Source of the DNA: Nocardia brasiliensis NBRC 14402
Lineage (GTDB): Bacteria; Actinomycetota; Actinomycetes; Mycobacteriales; Mycobacteriaceae
DNA length: 41,368 nt
Assembly (NCBI RefSeq): GCF_000308475.2
Contig: NZ_BAFT02000077.1
Coordinates: forward strand, 1 to 41,368
Direction of reading: 5' to 3'
Shown piece after piece: positions 31,138 to 39,053 of this stretch. Position numbers and translations under genes: made by a program. Every line of letters starts with the position of its first letter. Position 1 is the first letter of the stretch. The notes beneath the pieces were generated by a model, which worked only from the letters and a program-made list of their open reading frames with translations, searched no databases and was not told the origin of the DNA.

Positions 31138-31174
31138 GTGGTCCTCGCATAGGTGTCCGACAGAGCAACCGTGC

Positions 31175-31197
31175 ATCTTCGCACAGCGCGCGAAGAT
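31175..31197. terminator. Perfect hairpin after the FGGY kinase
   Basis: ATCTTCGC (31175-31182), spacer ACAGCGC, GCGAAGAT (31190-31197): a perfect 8-bp stem whose right end reaches the TGA of the FGGY kinase on the minus strand. It probably ends that transcript, making thioredoxin-GH172 a separate or attenuated unit. Confidence 0.6.
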
Positions 31198-32690
31198 CAG
31201 GAACTCGCCCCGGTACGGTGTTGTTCGCTCGCCAGGAAGTGCGCGATATCGGTAGTGCGTTCGTAGAGCTCACGGTAGTGCTGGTAGTAGGAATCGTAGT
31301 CGGCCGTGTGCCCGGGGCGTGGCTCTACGGTGCCGACGATCGGATTCCAGTCGCGGGTGTCCACCCCGGCGGCCTCGGCCGCGAGCATCGCGTCGCCGAG
31401 ACAAGCGCCGATCGTGTCGGCGGGCAGTTGCTGGGGCAGTCCGGTGACGTCGGAGACGATCTGGGTCCACAGACCGCCCTTGGTGCCGCCGCCGACCGCG
31501 ACCAGCCGTCCCGCCCGGCCGCCCGCCTCGGTCATCGCCGCGAGATTGTGCCGCACGCCGTACGCGATGCCTTCCAGCACCGCCCGATACAGCTCCGCGC
31601 GCCCGTGGCGCAGGGTGAGCCCGGCGACGATACCTCTGGCGGCCGGATCGAACAGCGGGGTGCGCTCGCCGGCGAAATAGGGCAGTGCCAGTAGTCCGTT
31701 GCTGCCCGGGGGGACGTCGGCGGCCGCCGCGACGAGGTCGGCGAATTCGCCGCCGACCAGTTCGCGCAGCCAGTCCGTCACCGCGCCCGCGGTGGCCATG
31801 CCCGCCGCGAGAGTGTATGTGCCCGGCCAGGTTCCGCAGGTACTCCAGAGACCGGGATGTGGGTTCGGCTCGGTCAGCACCTGCACCAGGAACAACGTCG
31901 TGCCATACATGATCATGGCATCGCCGGGTGCGCGCACGCCGACGGCCGTGGCCTCGGCCCAGGCATCGACGGTGCCGGTGGTGACCGGAAGTCCCACGGG
32001 CAGACCGGTGCTCGCCGCGGCCGCGGGGGTGACCCGGCCGACCACCTCGGTCGGCCAGGCCAGTTCCGGCAGCCGCAGGCCGGGTGCCACCTGCTCGGCC
32101 CAGTCGGCGGCCCACTCGCGCCGCCGCAGGTCGTACATCGGCACGCACTGGCTCGCGGATTGATGGTCGAGCACGTAGCGGCCGGTGAGGCGGTGCACCA
32201 GAAAGGAACTGGCCATCAGCAGCAGTTCGGTGCGGGCGTGGATGTGCGGTTCGTGCGCGGCCAGCCAGCGCAGTTTGGGCCCGACGGCCTGGCTGGTCAG
32301 CGGCGAGCCGGCCCGGCGCAACACCGCCCGCGCGCCGAATTCGCTTTCCAAATGGGCGATCTCGGCGGTGGCCCGGGTGTCGACGCCGTACAGGATGGCG
32401 GGTCGCAGCGGTGTGCCGTGCGCGTCGGCGGGCAGCAGACAGGGCCCGATGCCCGAAACCGCGAGTCCGGCGAGTCCGGCACCGTCGGCCGCGGCGACGA
32501 GGTCGCCGACGATGGCGGCGAAATCGGCCCACCACACCGTTTCCGCGTCGTGCTCTACCCACCCCGGCTCAGGCGTCGAGACCCCGTGCATCCGTTCGGA
32601 TCTGGCGATCACGCTGCCGTCCGCGCGGGTCAGCACGCCCTTCGAACTGGCGGTGCCGATATCGACGCCGAGAAACAGGGGACCAGCCAT
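31197..32690 (-). CDS. FGGY family carbohydrate kinase
   Basis: 497 residues from the ATG at 32690 (MAGPLFLG); a start at 32726 would add 12. N-terminal FGGY_N: LFLGVDIGTASSKGVLTRADGSVIA, WVEHDAETVWWADF, LRPAILYGVDTRA and WLAAHEPHIHARTELLLMASSFLVHRLTG. C-terminal FGGY_C: VTTGTVDAWAEATAVGV, MIMYGTTLFLVQVL, LLALPYFAGERTPLFDPAARGIVAGL and LVAVGGGTKGGLWTQIVSDVTGL. The Asp of GTVDAW is the catalytic base position. It looks closer to xylulose/ribulose-type kinases of unknown sugar than to glycerol kinase. Together with the downstream GH172 and upstream propeller protein it suggests breakdown of an arabinose- or fructose-containing glycan, but no isomerase or sugar importer is in the window. Confidence 0.82.
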   Translation of the reverse strand: MAGPLFLGVDIGTASSKGVLTRADGSVIARSERMHGVSTPEPGWVEHDAETVWWADFAAIVGDLVAAADGAGLAGLAVSGIGPCLLPADAHGTPLRPAILYGVDTRATAEIAHLESEFGARAVLRRAGSPLTSQAVGPKLRWLAAHEPHIHARTELLLMASSFLVHRLTGRYVLDHQSASQCVPMYDLRRREWAADWAEQVAPGLRLPELAWPTEVVGRVTPAAAASTGLPVGLPVTTGTVDAWAEATAVGVRAPGDAMIMYGTTLFLVQVLTEPNPHPGLWSTCGTWPGTYTLAAGMATAGAVTDWLRELVGGEFADLVAAAADVPPGSNGLLALPYFAGERTPLFDPAARGIVAGLTLRHGRAELYRAVLEGIAYGVRHNLAAMTEAGGRAGRLVAVGGGTKGGLWTQIVSDVTGLPQQLPADTIGACLGDAMLAAEAAGVDTRDWNPIVGTVEPRPGHTADYDSYYQHYRELYERTTDIAHFLASEQHRTGASS

Positions 32691-32732
32691 ACCCGAGACC
32701 TCCCGTGAGTGAGCCGCAGCGACCACCCGAAC

Positions 32733-33632
32733 CTACCGTGGCACCACTTTCGCGGTATGCGGCTCGCGCGGCCGCGGGAACCGCAGCGGCGCGAGGTGCA
32801 CCCCGCCCTGACCCCAGCCCGCGCTGGTGATCCACCAGCGGTCCGCGTCCGGCAGCACCTCGGCGGCGTGCGCGGCGATATGGCCGATCTTGTCGCCGAT
32901 CCGGAACCGGAACGGGCTGTCACTACGGAAGACGTCGGTGCCGACGTAGGTCGGCCGCGGGCCGATGAACAGATACCACCAGCCGTCCTGCTGGACCACG
33001 AAGGGGGACTCGGTGTTTCCGGCCTCGGTGCCTTTCGTCGGATCGGTGTAGGCGATGTGCCGATGCCCCCAGTGCACCAGATCGCTGCTGGTGCGATAGG
33101 CGACCACGTGATGCCCGCCGGCGGGGGTGCTGGTCGCGCAGTAGTACATCACCCACTGATCGCCGACCCTGGTCACCATCGGGTCGCGGGCGTCGTAGCC
33201 GTCCCGGAACAGCGGGCCCGAACGTCTTCGCACCCAATGGAACAGATCGGTCGAGGTGGCCAGGTTGATCGCCGCGGCGGTCCGGTCGGCACCGCCCCCC
33301 GCGTAGAACATGTAGTACCGCCGATGGGCTTCGATGACGAACGGTGCCCACAAATGGGTTTCGCCGTAGTCACGGTCCACATGAAGGGCGGGGCGCTGTT
33401 TCACCCACGGGCCCAGCAACTCGCGCGCCGTCGCATGGGCGAATTCGGTTTCGTCGAACGGGTCCGCGGGCTCGGGATGCGTGATGCCGAACAGGTGCAG
33501 ACGCCCCTTCGGTTCCCGAACGATCGTGTGGTCGTTGATGTACCAGTCCTCCGCCTCCCCGGCGCCGGGGTCATAGATTCGCGTGAACGGTCCCGCGCTC
33601 ACCACCTCGCGCATCGCCATATCCACCATCAT
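32733..33632 (-). CDS. Five-bladed beta-propeller glycosidase-like protein (GH43/GH32/GH68 type)
   Basis: About 299 residues; ATGs at 33632, 33629, 33620 and 33614 are all possible starts. It shows repeated blade-like segments typical of this clan: DWYINDHTIVREPKGRLHLFG, ETHLWAPFVIEAHRRYYMFYAGG, HWVRRRSGPLFRDGYDARDPMVTRVGDQWVMYYCA, NTESPFVVQQDGWWYLFIGP and GWGQGGVHLAPL. Acidic residues in NDHTI, DARDP and NTESP occupy the places of the usual Asp/Asp/Glu catalytic triad, but exact roles need an alignment. No signal peptide is present, so it would be cytoplasmic. Its start lies 13 bp after the uvrA-like gene on the same strand, so they are probably co-transcribed, and the FGGY kinase follows 42 bp on. 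Confidence 0.78.
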   Translation of the reverse strand: MMVDMAMREVVSAGPFTRIYDPGAGEAEDWYINDHTIVREPKGRLHLFGITHPEPADPFDETEFAHATARELLGPWVKQRPALHVDRDYGETHLWAPFVIEAHRRYYMFYAGGGADRTAAAINLATSTDLFHWVRRRSGPLFRDGYDARDPMVTRVGDQWVMYYCATSTPAGGHHVVAYRTSSDLVHWGHRHIAYTDPTKGTEAGNTESPFVVQQDGWWYLFIGPRPTYVGTDVFRSDSPFRFRIGDKIGHIAAHAAEVLPDADRWWITSAGWGQGGVHLAPLRFPRPREPHTAKVVPR

Positions 33633-33645
33633 CCTCGCGATCCGC

Positions 33646-35931
33646 TCAGTCGTGGGGCACCACACTGCGCCGCAGGTAGTCCGCGGTGATCGACTGCGGG
33701 TCGTCGAGCAGCGCCGCGGGCGTTCCGGTGAACACGATCTCGCCGCCGTGCTTGCCGCCGTCCGGTCCCAGGTCGATGACCCAGTCCGCGCGTTTGACGA
33801 CATCGAGATCGTGCTCGATGACGATCACCGTGTTGCCCGCATCGACCAAGCGGTCCAGCAGGGCGAGCAGCGTGTCGACATCGGCCATGTGCAGCCCCGT
33901 GGTCGGTTCGTCGAGCACGTAGATCCCGCCGCTGCGGTGCAGGTGATCGGCCAGTTTGATGCGCTGGCGCTCCCCACCCGACAACGAACTGAGCGAGCGG
34001 CCCAGCGTCAGGTAGCCGAGCCCGACCTCGTTGAGCGCGCGCAGCGGCGGGCGAATCTTGCTGTCGTCGTGCCCGTCCCAGAAGTCCAGCGCCTGTTCGG
34101 CGGTCATCTCCAGCACATCCGCGATGGACACACCACGCACGGTATAGCCGAGCACGTCGGGGCGATAGCGCCTGCCGTGACAGGTCTGGCACACGGTGGT
34201 GATCGGGTCCATGTACGCCAGGTCGGTGAAAATCACACCGGCGCCGCCGCATTCGGCGCACGCGCCGTCGGAGTTGAAGCTGAACAACCCCGGCTTGACG
34301 TTGTGCGCCCGGGCGAACGCCTGCCGCAGCGGCTCCATGATGCCGATGTAGGTGGCCGGGCTGGAGCGGCGGGACGCGTGAATGGCCGACTGGTTCACCG
34401 CGATCGCGCCCGGATGCGCGGCCAGGAACGCGCCCGAGACCAGGGTGCTCTTCCCGGAACCGGCCACCCCGGTGACCGCAGTCAGCACGCCGGTCGGGAA
34501 CTGCGCGGTGACGTTCTTCAGGTTGTAGCGATCGACCTCGGCGACGGTGAGCCAACCGGTGGGCCGGCGCGCACGGTCCTTGACCGGCCGTACCCGGCGC
34601 AGTCGCTCGCCCGTCGAAGTGCCGGAGGCGCGCAGCTTTTCGAGCGAGCCCTCGAACACCACCTGCCCGCCGTGCCCGCCCGCACCCGGCCCCATGTCCA
34701 CCACATGGTCGGCGACCGCGATCACGTCGGGGGAGTGTTCGACCACCAGTACGGTGTTCCCCTTGTCGCGCAACTGGATCAGCAGGCTGTTCAATCGGCC
34801 GACGTCGCGCGGATGCATGCCGACGCTCGGTTCGTCGAAGATGTAGGTCATGCCGGTGAGACTCGAACCGAGGTGCCGAACCACCTTGAGCCGCTGGGCT
34901 TCACCGCCGGACAGCGTCGAAGTCTCCCGGCCGAGCGAGAGATAGCCGAGACCGACCTCCTCGATCCGGCGCAGCCGGGCGATCGCCGACTCGGCGATGG
35001 GCGCGGCCACCCGGTCGTCGATCGCGCCGAGCACACCGATCAGGTCGGACACCTCGAGCTCGCCGTAGTCGGCGATGCTCAGTCCATCGATCCGGGTGGC
35101 CAGTGCGGCGGCGTTCAAGCGCGCGCCGCGACAGTCGGGGCAGATCTCCTCGGTGACGACCGCGCGCGCCGCGGCCCGGTTCTTCTCCGACAGCGAGCTC
35201 AGGTCGCGCTTGATGTAGAGCCGGTCGAGGCGTTCGAGCAGGCCCTCATAGGCGTTGCTACCCATCGACCCGGTCCTGTTCGGCCGCGGCACCCGGAAGC
35301 CGTTGCCGCGCAGGAACAGCTGCCATTCCTCGGCCGTGTAGTCGCGCAGCGGCTTGTCGGGATCGAACAGGCCCGACTGGGCATAGAGCTGCCACTGGAA
35401 AGTGCCGATCGCGAACGGCCCGAACGTGATCGCGCCCTCGTTGAGCGACTTCCCGGTGTCGAGCAGCTTGTCCAGGTCCGCGCGCACGACGTGGCCCAGC
35501 CCACCGCATTCCGGGCACATCCCGAGCGGGTCGTTGAACGAATAGCGCGACGCCTCACCGGCACTCGGCACGCCGTGCCGGGAGAACAGCACCCGGATGA
35601 TCGATTGGATATCGGTCATCGTGCCGACGGTCGAGCGCGAATTACCGCCGATCGGCTTCTGGTCGATCACCACCGCGGGCGCCAGGTTGTCGATGAGATC
35701 GGCTTCGGGCCGTTCGTATTTCGGCAGGCGGTTCCGGATGAACCAGGTGAAGGTCTCGTTGAGCTGGCGCTGCGACTCGACCGCGACGGTGCCGAACACG
35801 ATCGAGGACTTACCGGAGCCGGACACCCCGGTGAAAACCACGAGCTTGCCCTTGGGAATGGCCAGCGAGACGTTGCGCAGGTTGTTCTCGCGGGCTCCGA
35901 CGATCTGGATGGTGTCACGCTCTGTACTCAC
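33646..35931 (-). CDS. UvrA-like ABC ATPase (short UvrA2/DrrC type)
   Basis: 761 residues from the GTG at 35931. Two ABC units are visible: Walker A GVSGSGKSS (N-terminal) and GVAGSGKST (middle), signatures TLSGGEAQRLK and SLSGGERQRIK, Walker B IFDEPSVGMH and VLDEPTTGLH. Zn-binding CxxC pairs occur in MCPECGGLG, ICPDCRGARLN, CAECGGAG and VCQTCHGRRY. With about 760 residues it lacks the UvrB-binding and insertion domains of full UvrA (about 950), as in UvrA2/DrrC proteins linked to drug tolerance or DNA-lesion handling. It is divergent from a WYL regulator, with a strong inverted repeat between them, and leads into the glycosidase gene 13 bp downstream. Confidence 0.88.
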   Translation of the reverse strand: MSTERDTIQIVGARENNLRNVSLAIPKGKLVVFTGVSGSGKSSIVFGTVAVESQRQLNETFTWFIRNRLPKYERPEADLIDNLAPAVVIDQKPIGGNSRSTVGTMTDIQSIIRVLFSRHGVPSAGEASRYSFNDPLGMCPECGGLGHVVRADLDKLLDTGKSLNEGAITFGPFAIGTFQWQLYAQSGLFDPDKPLRDYTAEEWQLFLRGNGFRVPRPNRTGSMGSNAYEGLLERLDRLYIKRDLSSLSEKNRAAARAVVTEEICPDCRGARLNAAALATRIDGLSIADYGELEVSDLIGVLGAIDDRVAAPIAESAIARLRRIEEVGLGYLSLGRETSTLSGGEAQRLKVVRHLGSSLTGMTYIFDEPSVGMHPRDVGRLNSLLIQLRDKGNTVLVVEHSPDVIAVADHVVDMGPGAGGHGGQVVFEGSLEKLRASGTSTGERLRRVRPVKDRARRPTGWLTVAEVDRYNLKNVTAQFPTGVLTAVTGVAGSGKSTLVSGAFLAAHPGAIAVNQSAIHASRRSSPATYIGIMEPLRQAFARAHNVKPGLFSFNSDGACAECGGAGVIFTDLAYMDPITTVCQTCHGRRYRPDVLGYTVRGVSIADVLEMTAEQALDFWDGHDDSKIRPPLRALNEVGLGYLTLGRSLSSLSGGERQRIKLADHLHRSGGIYVLDEPTTGLHMADVDTLLALLDRLVDAGNTVIVIEHDLDVVKRADWVIDLGPDGGKHGGEIVFTGTPAALLDDPQSITADYLRRSVVPHD

Positions 35932-35947
35932 GCCGACGACGGTAGGG

Positions 35948-35978
35948 CGCAATGCGGACGGTTCCGGTCCTCATTGCG
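35948..35978. promoter_or_regulatory. 12-bp inverted repeat between uvrA-like and WYL genes
   Basis: CGCAATGCGGAC (35948-35959) and GTCCTCATTGCG (35967-35978) are reverse complements except for one base, separated by GGTTCCG. The site fills the middle of the 62-bp divergent promoter space, so it is a very good operator candidate for the WYL regulator. Confidence 0.7.
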
Positions 35979-35993
35979 GGGAATACTCGAAAC

Positions 35994-36959
35994 ATGACCG
36001 ACGCCGCCGCGCGACTACTCCAGCTGCTGTCCCTGTTGCAGACCCGCCGCGAATGGACCGGTCCCGAGCTGGCCGAGCGGCTCGGCATCACCGTGCGCAC
36101 GGTGCGCCGCGATATCGAGCGGCTGCGTGACCTGGACTATCCGGTATCCGCGAGCCTCGGCTCGATCGGCGGCTATCGGCTGGAAGCAGGCACCGCGCTG
36201 CCCCCGCTGCTGCTCGACGACGACGAAGCGGTCGCCATCACCCTCGGGTTGCGCAGCGCCGCGCAGGGCTCGGTCGCGGGTATCGAGGAATCTGCCGCGC
36301 GCGCCCTGGTGAAACTCCAGCAGGTGCTGCCCTCGCGGCTGCGCGGACGCGTCGATGCGATCGACACCGCCACCGTGTCGCTCGGTGGCCCGGCGGCCGG
36401 ACCGCGGGTGGATCCGGAGACACTCGTCGCTCTGGCCGGTGCGGCCCGGGACGGCGAGCGGATCCGTTTCCGCTATCGGGACAAAGCCGACCAGGAGAGC
36501 AAGCGATTCGCCGAACCGCACAGCCTCGTCTCCGCCGGCCGGCGCTGGTATCTGGTCGCCTGGGATATCGAGCGGGAGGATTGGCGCACCTTTCGCGTCG
36601 ATCGGATCGATGCGCCGTTCCGTACCGGGATGCGCTGTGTGCCAAAGGAATTACCCACCGCCGATGCCGCGGCGTTCGTCGCCGAGCAGCTCGCCCGCTC
36701 GCGCCCGGCGCGCCGGGTGGTCCTGCTCGTCCACGCCGGCGCGGACGAGCTGGCCGACACCTTCCGGGTCCGGCCCGACGAGGTCGAACCGATCGACGCG
36801 CGGACCTGCCTGATCCGCACCGCCGCCGACTCGCTGGAGTGGACCGCGTTGCGGATCGCCCACCTGGGTCTGGATTTCGAGGTGCGGGAGCCGCCCGAGA
36901 TGCGGGAGCTGCTGCGCGACCTCGGCGCGAAACTCGCTCGGGCGGCCGGGAATAACTGA
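35994..36959 (+). CDS. WYL domain transcriptional regulator (YafY type)
   Basis: 321 residues from the ATG at 35994. The N-terminal HTH_11 is LLQLLSLLQTRREWTGPELAERLGITVRTVRRDIERLRDLDYPVSASLGSIGGYRLE. A middle linker with LLLDDDEAVAITLGLRSAA precedes the WYL domain, RIRFRYRDKADQESKRFAEPHSLVSAGRRWYLVAWDIEREDWRTFRVDRI, where WYL is intact. The C-terminal WCX region follows. WYL domains bind nucleic acids or small ligands, and such regulators often respond to DNA damage, which would fit the divergent UvrA-like ATPase. No Shine-Dalgarno sequence is seen, so a leaderless message is possible. Confidence 0.9.
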   Translation: MTDAAARLLQLLSLLQTRREWTGPELAERLGITVRTVRRDIERLRDLDYPVSASLGSIGGYRLEAGTALPPLLLDDDEAVAITLGLRSAAQGSVAGIEESAARALVKLQQVLPSRLRGRVDAIDTATVSLGGPAAGPRVDPETLVALAGAARDGERIRFRYRDKADQESKRFAEPHSLVSAGRRWYLVAWDIEREDWRTFRVDRIDAPFRTGMRCVPKELPTADAAAFVAEQLARSRPARRVVLLVHAGADELADTFRVRPDEVEPIDARTCLIRTAADSLEWTALRIAHLGLDFEVREPPEMRELLRDLGAKLARAAGNN

Positions 36960-37005
36960 AAAGCGACCAATTCCCTTGCTTTCAATTCGGACATGCGGAC
37001 GGTCG

Positions 37006-37020
37006 TGCGTTGCTATCGTT
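37006..37020 (+). promoter_or_regulatory. Promoter of the TRAP permease gene (leaderless)
   Basis: TGCGTTGCTATCGTT contains the TATCGT -10 box (37014-37019) only 6 bases before the ATG at 37026, so the message is probably leaderless. Nearly the same sequence recurs at 40091, upstream of the second binding protein. Confidence 0.55.
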
Positions 37021-37025
37021 CCGCC

Positions 37026-39053
37026 ATGCCGAAGACGGGCCCCGATGAGGTGGAGACCGAGGCGCCCGTGGAGGATCGGTCGTCGCTGCTGGAAGTCGAC
37101 GACGAGGAGCGCCCTGCCCGGGAATTGACCGGCTGGGCCGAGCGGGTGGTCGCGGTGACCGCGTTCGCGGTCGCGCTGCTGGTGGTGTGGCAGGTGTTCC
37201 GGCCGCTGCCGCAGGGCAGCCAGTACTACTTGGTGATCTTCCTGGCGGCGACCCTGCCGCTGGTGTTCCTCTCCTATCGATCCGGGCTGCGCTTCCTGGA
37301 TCGGGACGGCGGTCCCGGTATCGCCGACTGGTCGCTGGCCGTGCTCGCGGTATTCGTGGCGCTGTATCCCGTGCTGCCGTGGACGATCGGCTCCGGCGGC
37401 GGTGGCTACAACTCCTTCCTCGACCGGCAAGGCCTGCTCGATCCCGTCGACGTCGGGATGGGCGCGGTGCTGCTCGTGCTAGTGCTGGAGGCGTGCCGGC
37501 GGACCACCGGCTGGGTGCTCGTCGCGGTGTGCGTGGTGTTCCTGGCCTACGGGTACTACGGCGGCTACCTGCCGCAAGGCTGGAGTGTCGCGCACGCGGG
37601 GCTGGACTTCGGGCAGATCGTCGACGCGCTGTACAACTCCGGCAGCGGGTTCTACGGCACCCCGCTCGACGTCGCGGCCACCTACATCGTGCTGTTCACG
37701 CTGTACGGCGCGGTGCTCGAATTCTCCGGTGCGGCACAGTTCTTCGTGGATCTGTCGGTGGCGGCGTTCCGCCGTTCCCGCGGCGCCGCCGGACGCACCG
37801 CGGTCGCCTCGGGCTTCCTGCTCGGCACCGTCTCCGGCTCGGGCACTGCCACCGCGGTGACCATCGGCGCGGTGACCTGGCCGATCCTGCGGCGGGCCGG
37901 ATATCCGCCGGAACAGGCGGGCGGCATGCTCGCCGCGGCCGGAGTCGGGGCGATTCTGTCGCCGCCCACCCTGGGGGTCGCCGCGTTCATCGTCGCGGAG
38001 TACCTCGAGGTGTCGTATGTGACGGTGCTCGGCTGGGCGCTCATTCCCACGGTGCTCTACTACCTCGGCATCCTGCTCGCCGTGGAGATCGACGCCCGTC
38101 GGCTCGGCACCACCGGCGTGGAGTTCGACGGTGTCTCCGCCTGGCGGCTGCTGCTGCGCTTCGGGTACCACTTCCTGTCGCTGATCGCGATCGTCGTGCT
38201 GCTGCTGATCGGCGTCAGTGCCACCCGCGCAGTCGTGTACGCCACCGCGCTCGCTTTCGTGCTCGCCTTCCTCGACAAGCGCACCCGGGCGTTGGCGCGC
38301 TCGCCACGCCACGTCTTCCACGCCGTCGGCAGCGGCGTGCGCGCGGCGCTGCCGGTGGTTGCGGTATGCGCCTCCGCGGGCGTGATCACCGCGATGACCA
38401 CCAAAACCGGCCTCGGTTCGCAGCTGGCCGCGCTGCTCGTGCGGCTCGCGAAATCCCTGTCCGACAACCACACCGTCGTGCTGGCCTGCACCGTCGTGCT
38501 CGCGGCGATCGCGCTGGCACTGCTCGGTCTCGCGGTACCGGTCACCGCGTCGTTCATCATCGGCTGGGTCATCATCGGCCCCGCCCTGCTCGCGCTCGAC
38601 GTGCCCGCGCCCGCGGCGGCCATGTTCGTCTTCTACTACTCGGTGCTGTCCGAGGTGACGCCGCCGACCGCGCTCGCCGCCGTCGGCGCGGCCGCGGTCA
38701 CGGGTGCGCGCACCGTGCCGACCATGTGGCAGGCGCTGAAGTACGCGCTACCGGCGTTCCTGGTGCCGGTCGTGTTCGTGCTGACCGAACCGGGCGAGTA
38801 TCTGCTCGGCCGGGGACCGGTGCTCGGCATCATCTGGGCCACCCTCGTCGCCTGCCTCGGTGTCGCCGCACTGGCCGTCGCCACCGGCGGCTGGATCCTC
38901 GGGATCGGCCCGGCCGGGCCGATCGCCCGTGCACTCGCCGCGGTCGGCGGCCTGCTGCTGTTGTATCTGGAAACCGGCGCCCTCATTGCCGGACTGGTCG
39001 CGCTGAGCGCGGCCATCGGGGTCACGTTGCTCGCTCGAAGGAGAACGACATGA
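37026..39053 (+). CDS. TRAP transporter fused permease (DctQ-DctM)
   Basis: 675 residues with many membrane helices. A short soluble acidic N-terminus (EVETEAPVEDRSSLLEVDDEERP) is followed by four helices of the small DctQ-like part (to about residue 190). The large DctM-like part comes next, with FLLGTVSGSGTATAVTIGAVTWPILRRAGYPPEQAGGMLAAAGVGAILSPPTLGVAAFIVAEYL and later FVFYYSVLSEVTPPTALAAVGAAAVTGA. This is the 4TM/12TM fusion found with TAXI binding proteins. Such transporters use the Na+ or H+ gradient to import organic acids. Its stop overlaps the next start by 4 bases (ATGA). Two TAXI binding proteins follow, so the uptake system is complete. Confidence 0.92.
   Translation: MPKTGPDEVETEAPVEDRSSLLEVDDEERPARELTGWAERVVAVTAFAVALLVVWQVFRPLPQGSQYYLVIFLAATLPLVFLSYRSGLRFLDRDGGPGIADWSLAVLAVFVALYPVLPWTIGSGGGGYNSFLDRQGLLDPVDVGMGAVLLVLVLEACRRTTGWVLVAVCVVFLAYGYYGGYLPQGWSVAHAGLDFGQIVDALYNSGSGFYGTPLDVAATYIVLFTLYGAVLEFSGAAQFFVDLSVAAFRRSRGAAGRTAVASGFLLGTVSGSGTATAVTIGAVTWPILRRAGYPPEQAGGMLAAAGVGAILSPPTLGVAAFIVAEYLEVSYVTVLGWALIPTVLYYLGILLAVEIDARRLGTTGVEFDGVSAWRLLLRFGYHFLSLIAIVVLLLIGVSATRAVVYATALAFVLAFLDKRTRALARSPRHVFHAVGSGVRAALPVVAVCASAGVITAMTTKTGLGSQLAALLVRLAKSLSDNHTVVLACTVVLAAIALALLGLAVPVTASFIIGWVIIGPALLALDVPAPAAAMFVFYYSVLSEVTPPTALAAVGAAAVTGARTVPTMWQALKYALPAFLVPVVFVLTEPGEYLLGRGPVLGIIWATLVACLGVAALAVATGGWILGIGPAGPIARALAAVGGLLLLYLETGALIAGLVALSAAIGVTLLARRRTT

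Noticed and set aside
33583..35997. 804-codon plus-strand open frame opposite the UvrA-like gene
   Set aside because: Antisense shadow of a gene with intact Walker and signature motifs; no recognisable domain.
37187..39049. N-terminal extension in the frame of the first TAXI protein through the permease gene
   Set aside because: It is the +1 frame of the permease; the true protein begins at 39050 with a ribosome site and lipoprotein signal.
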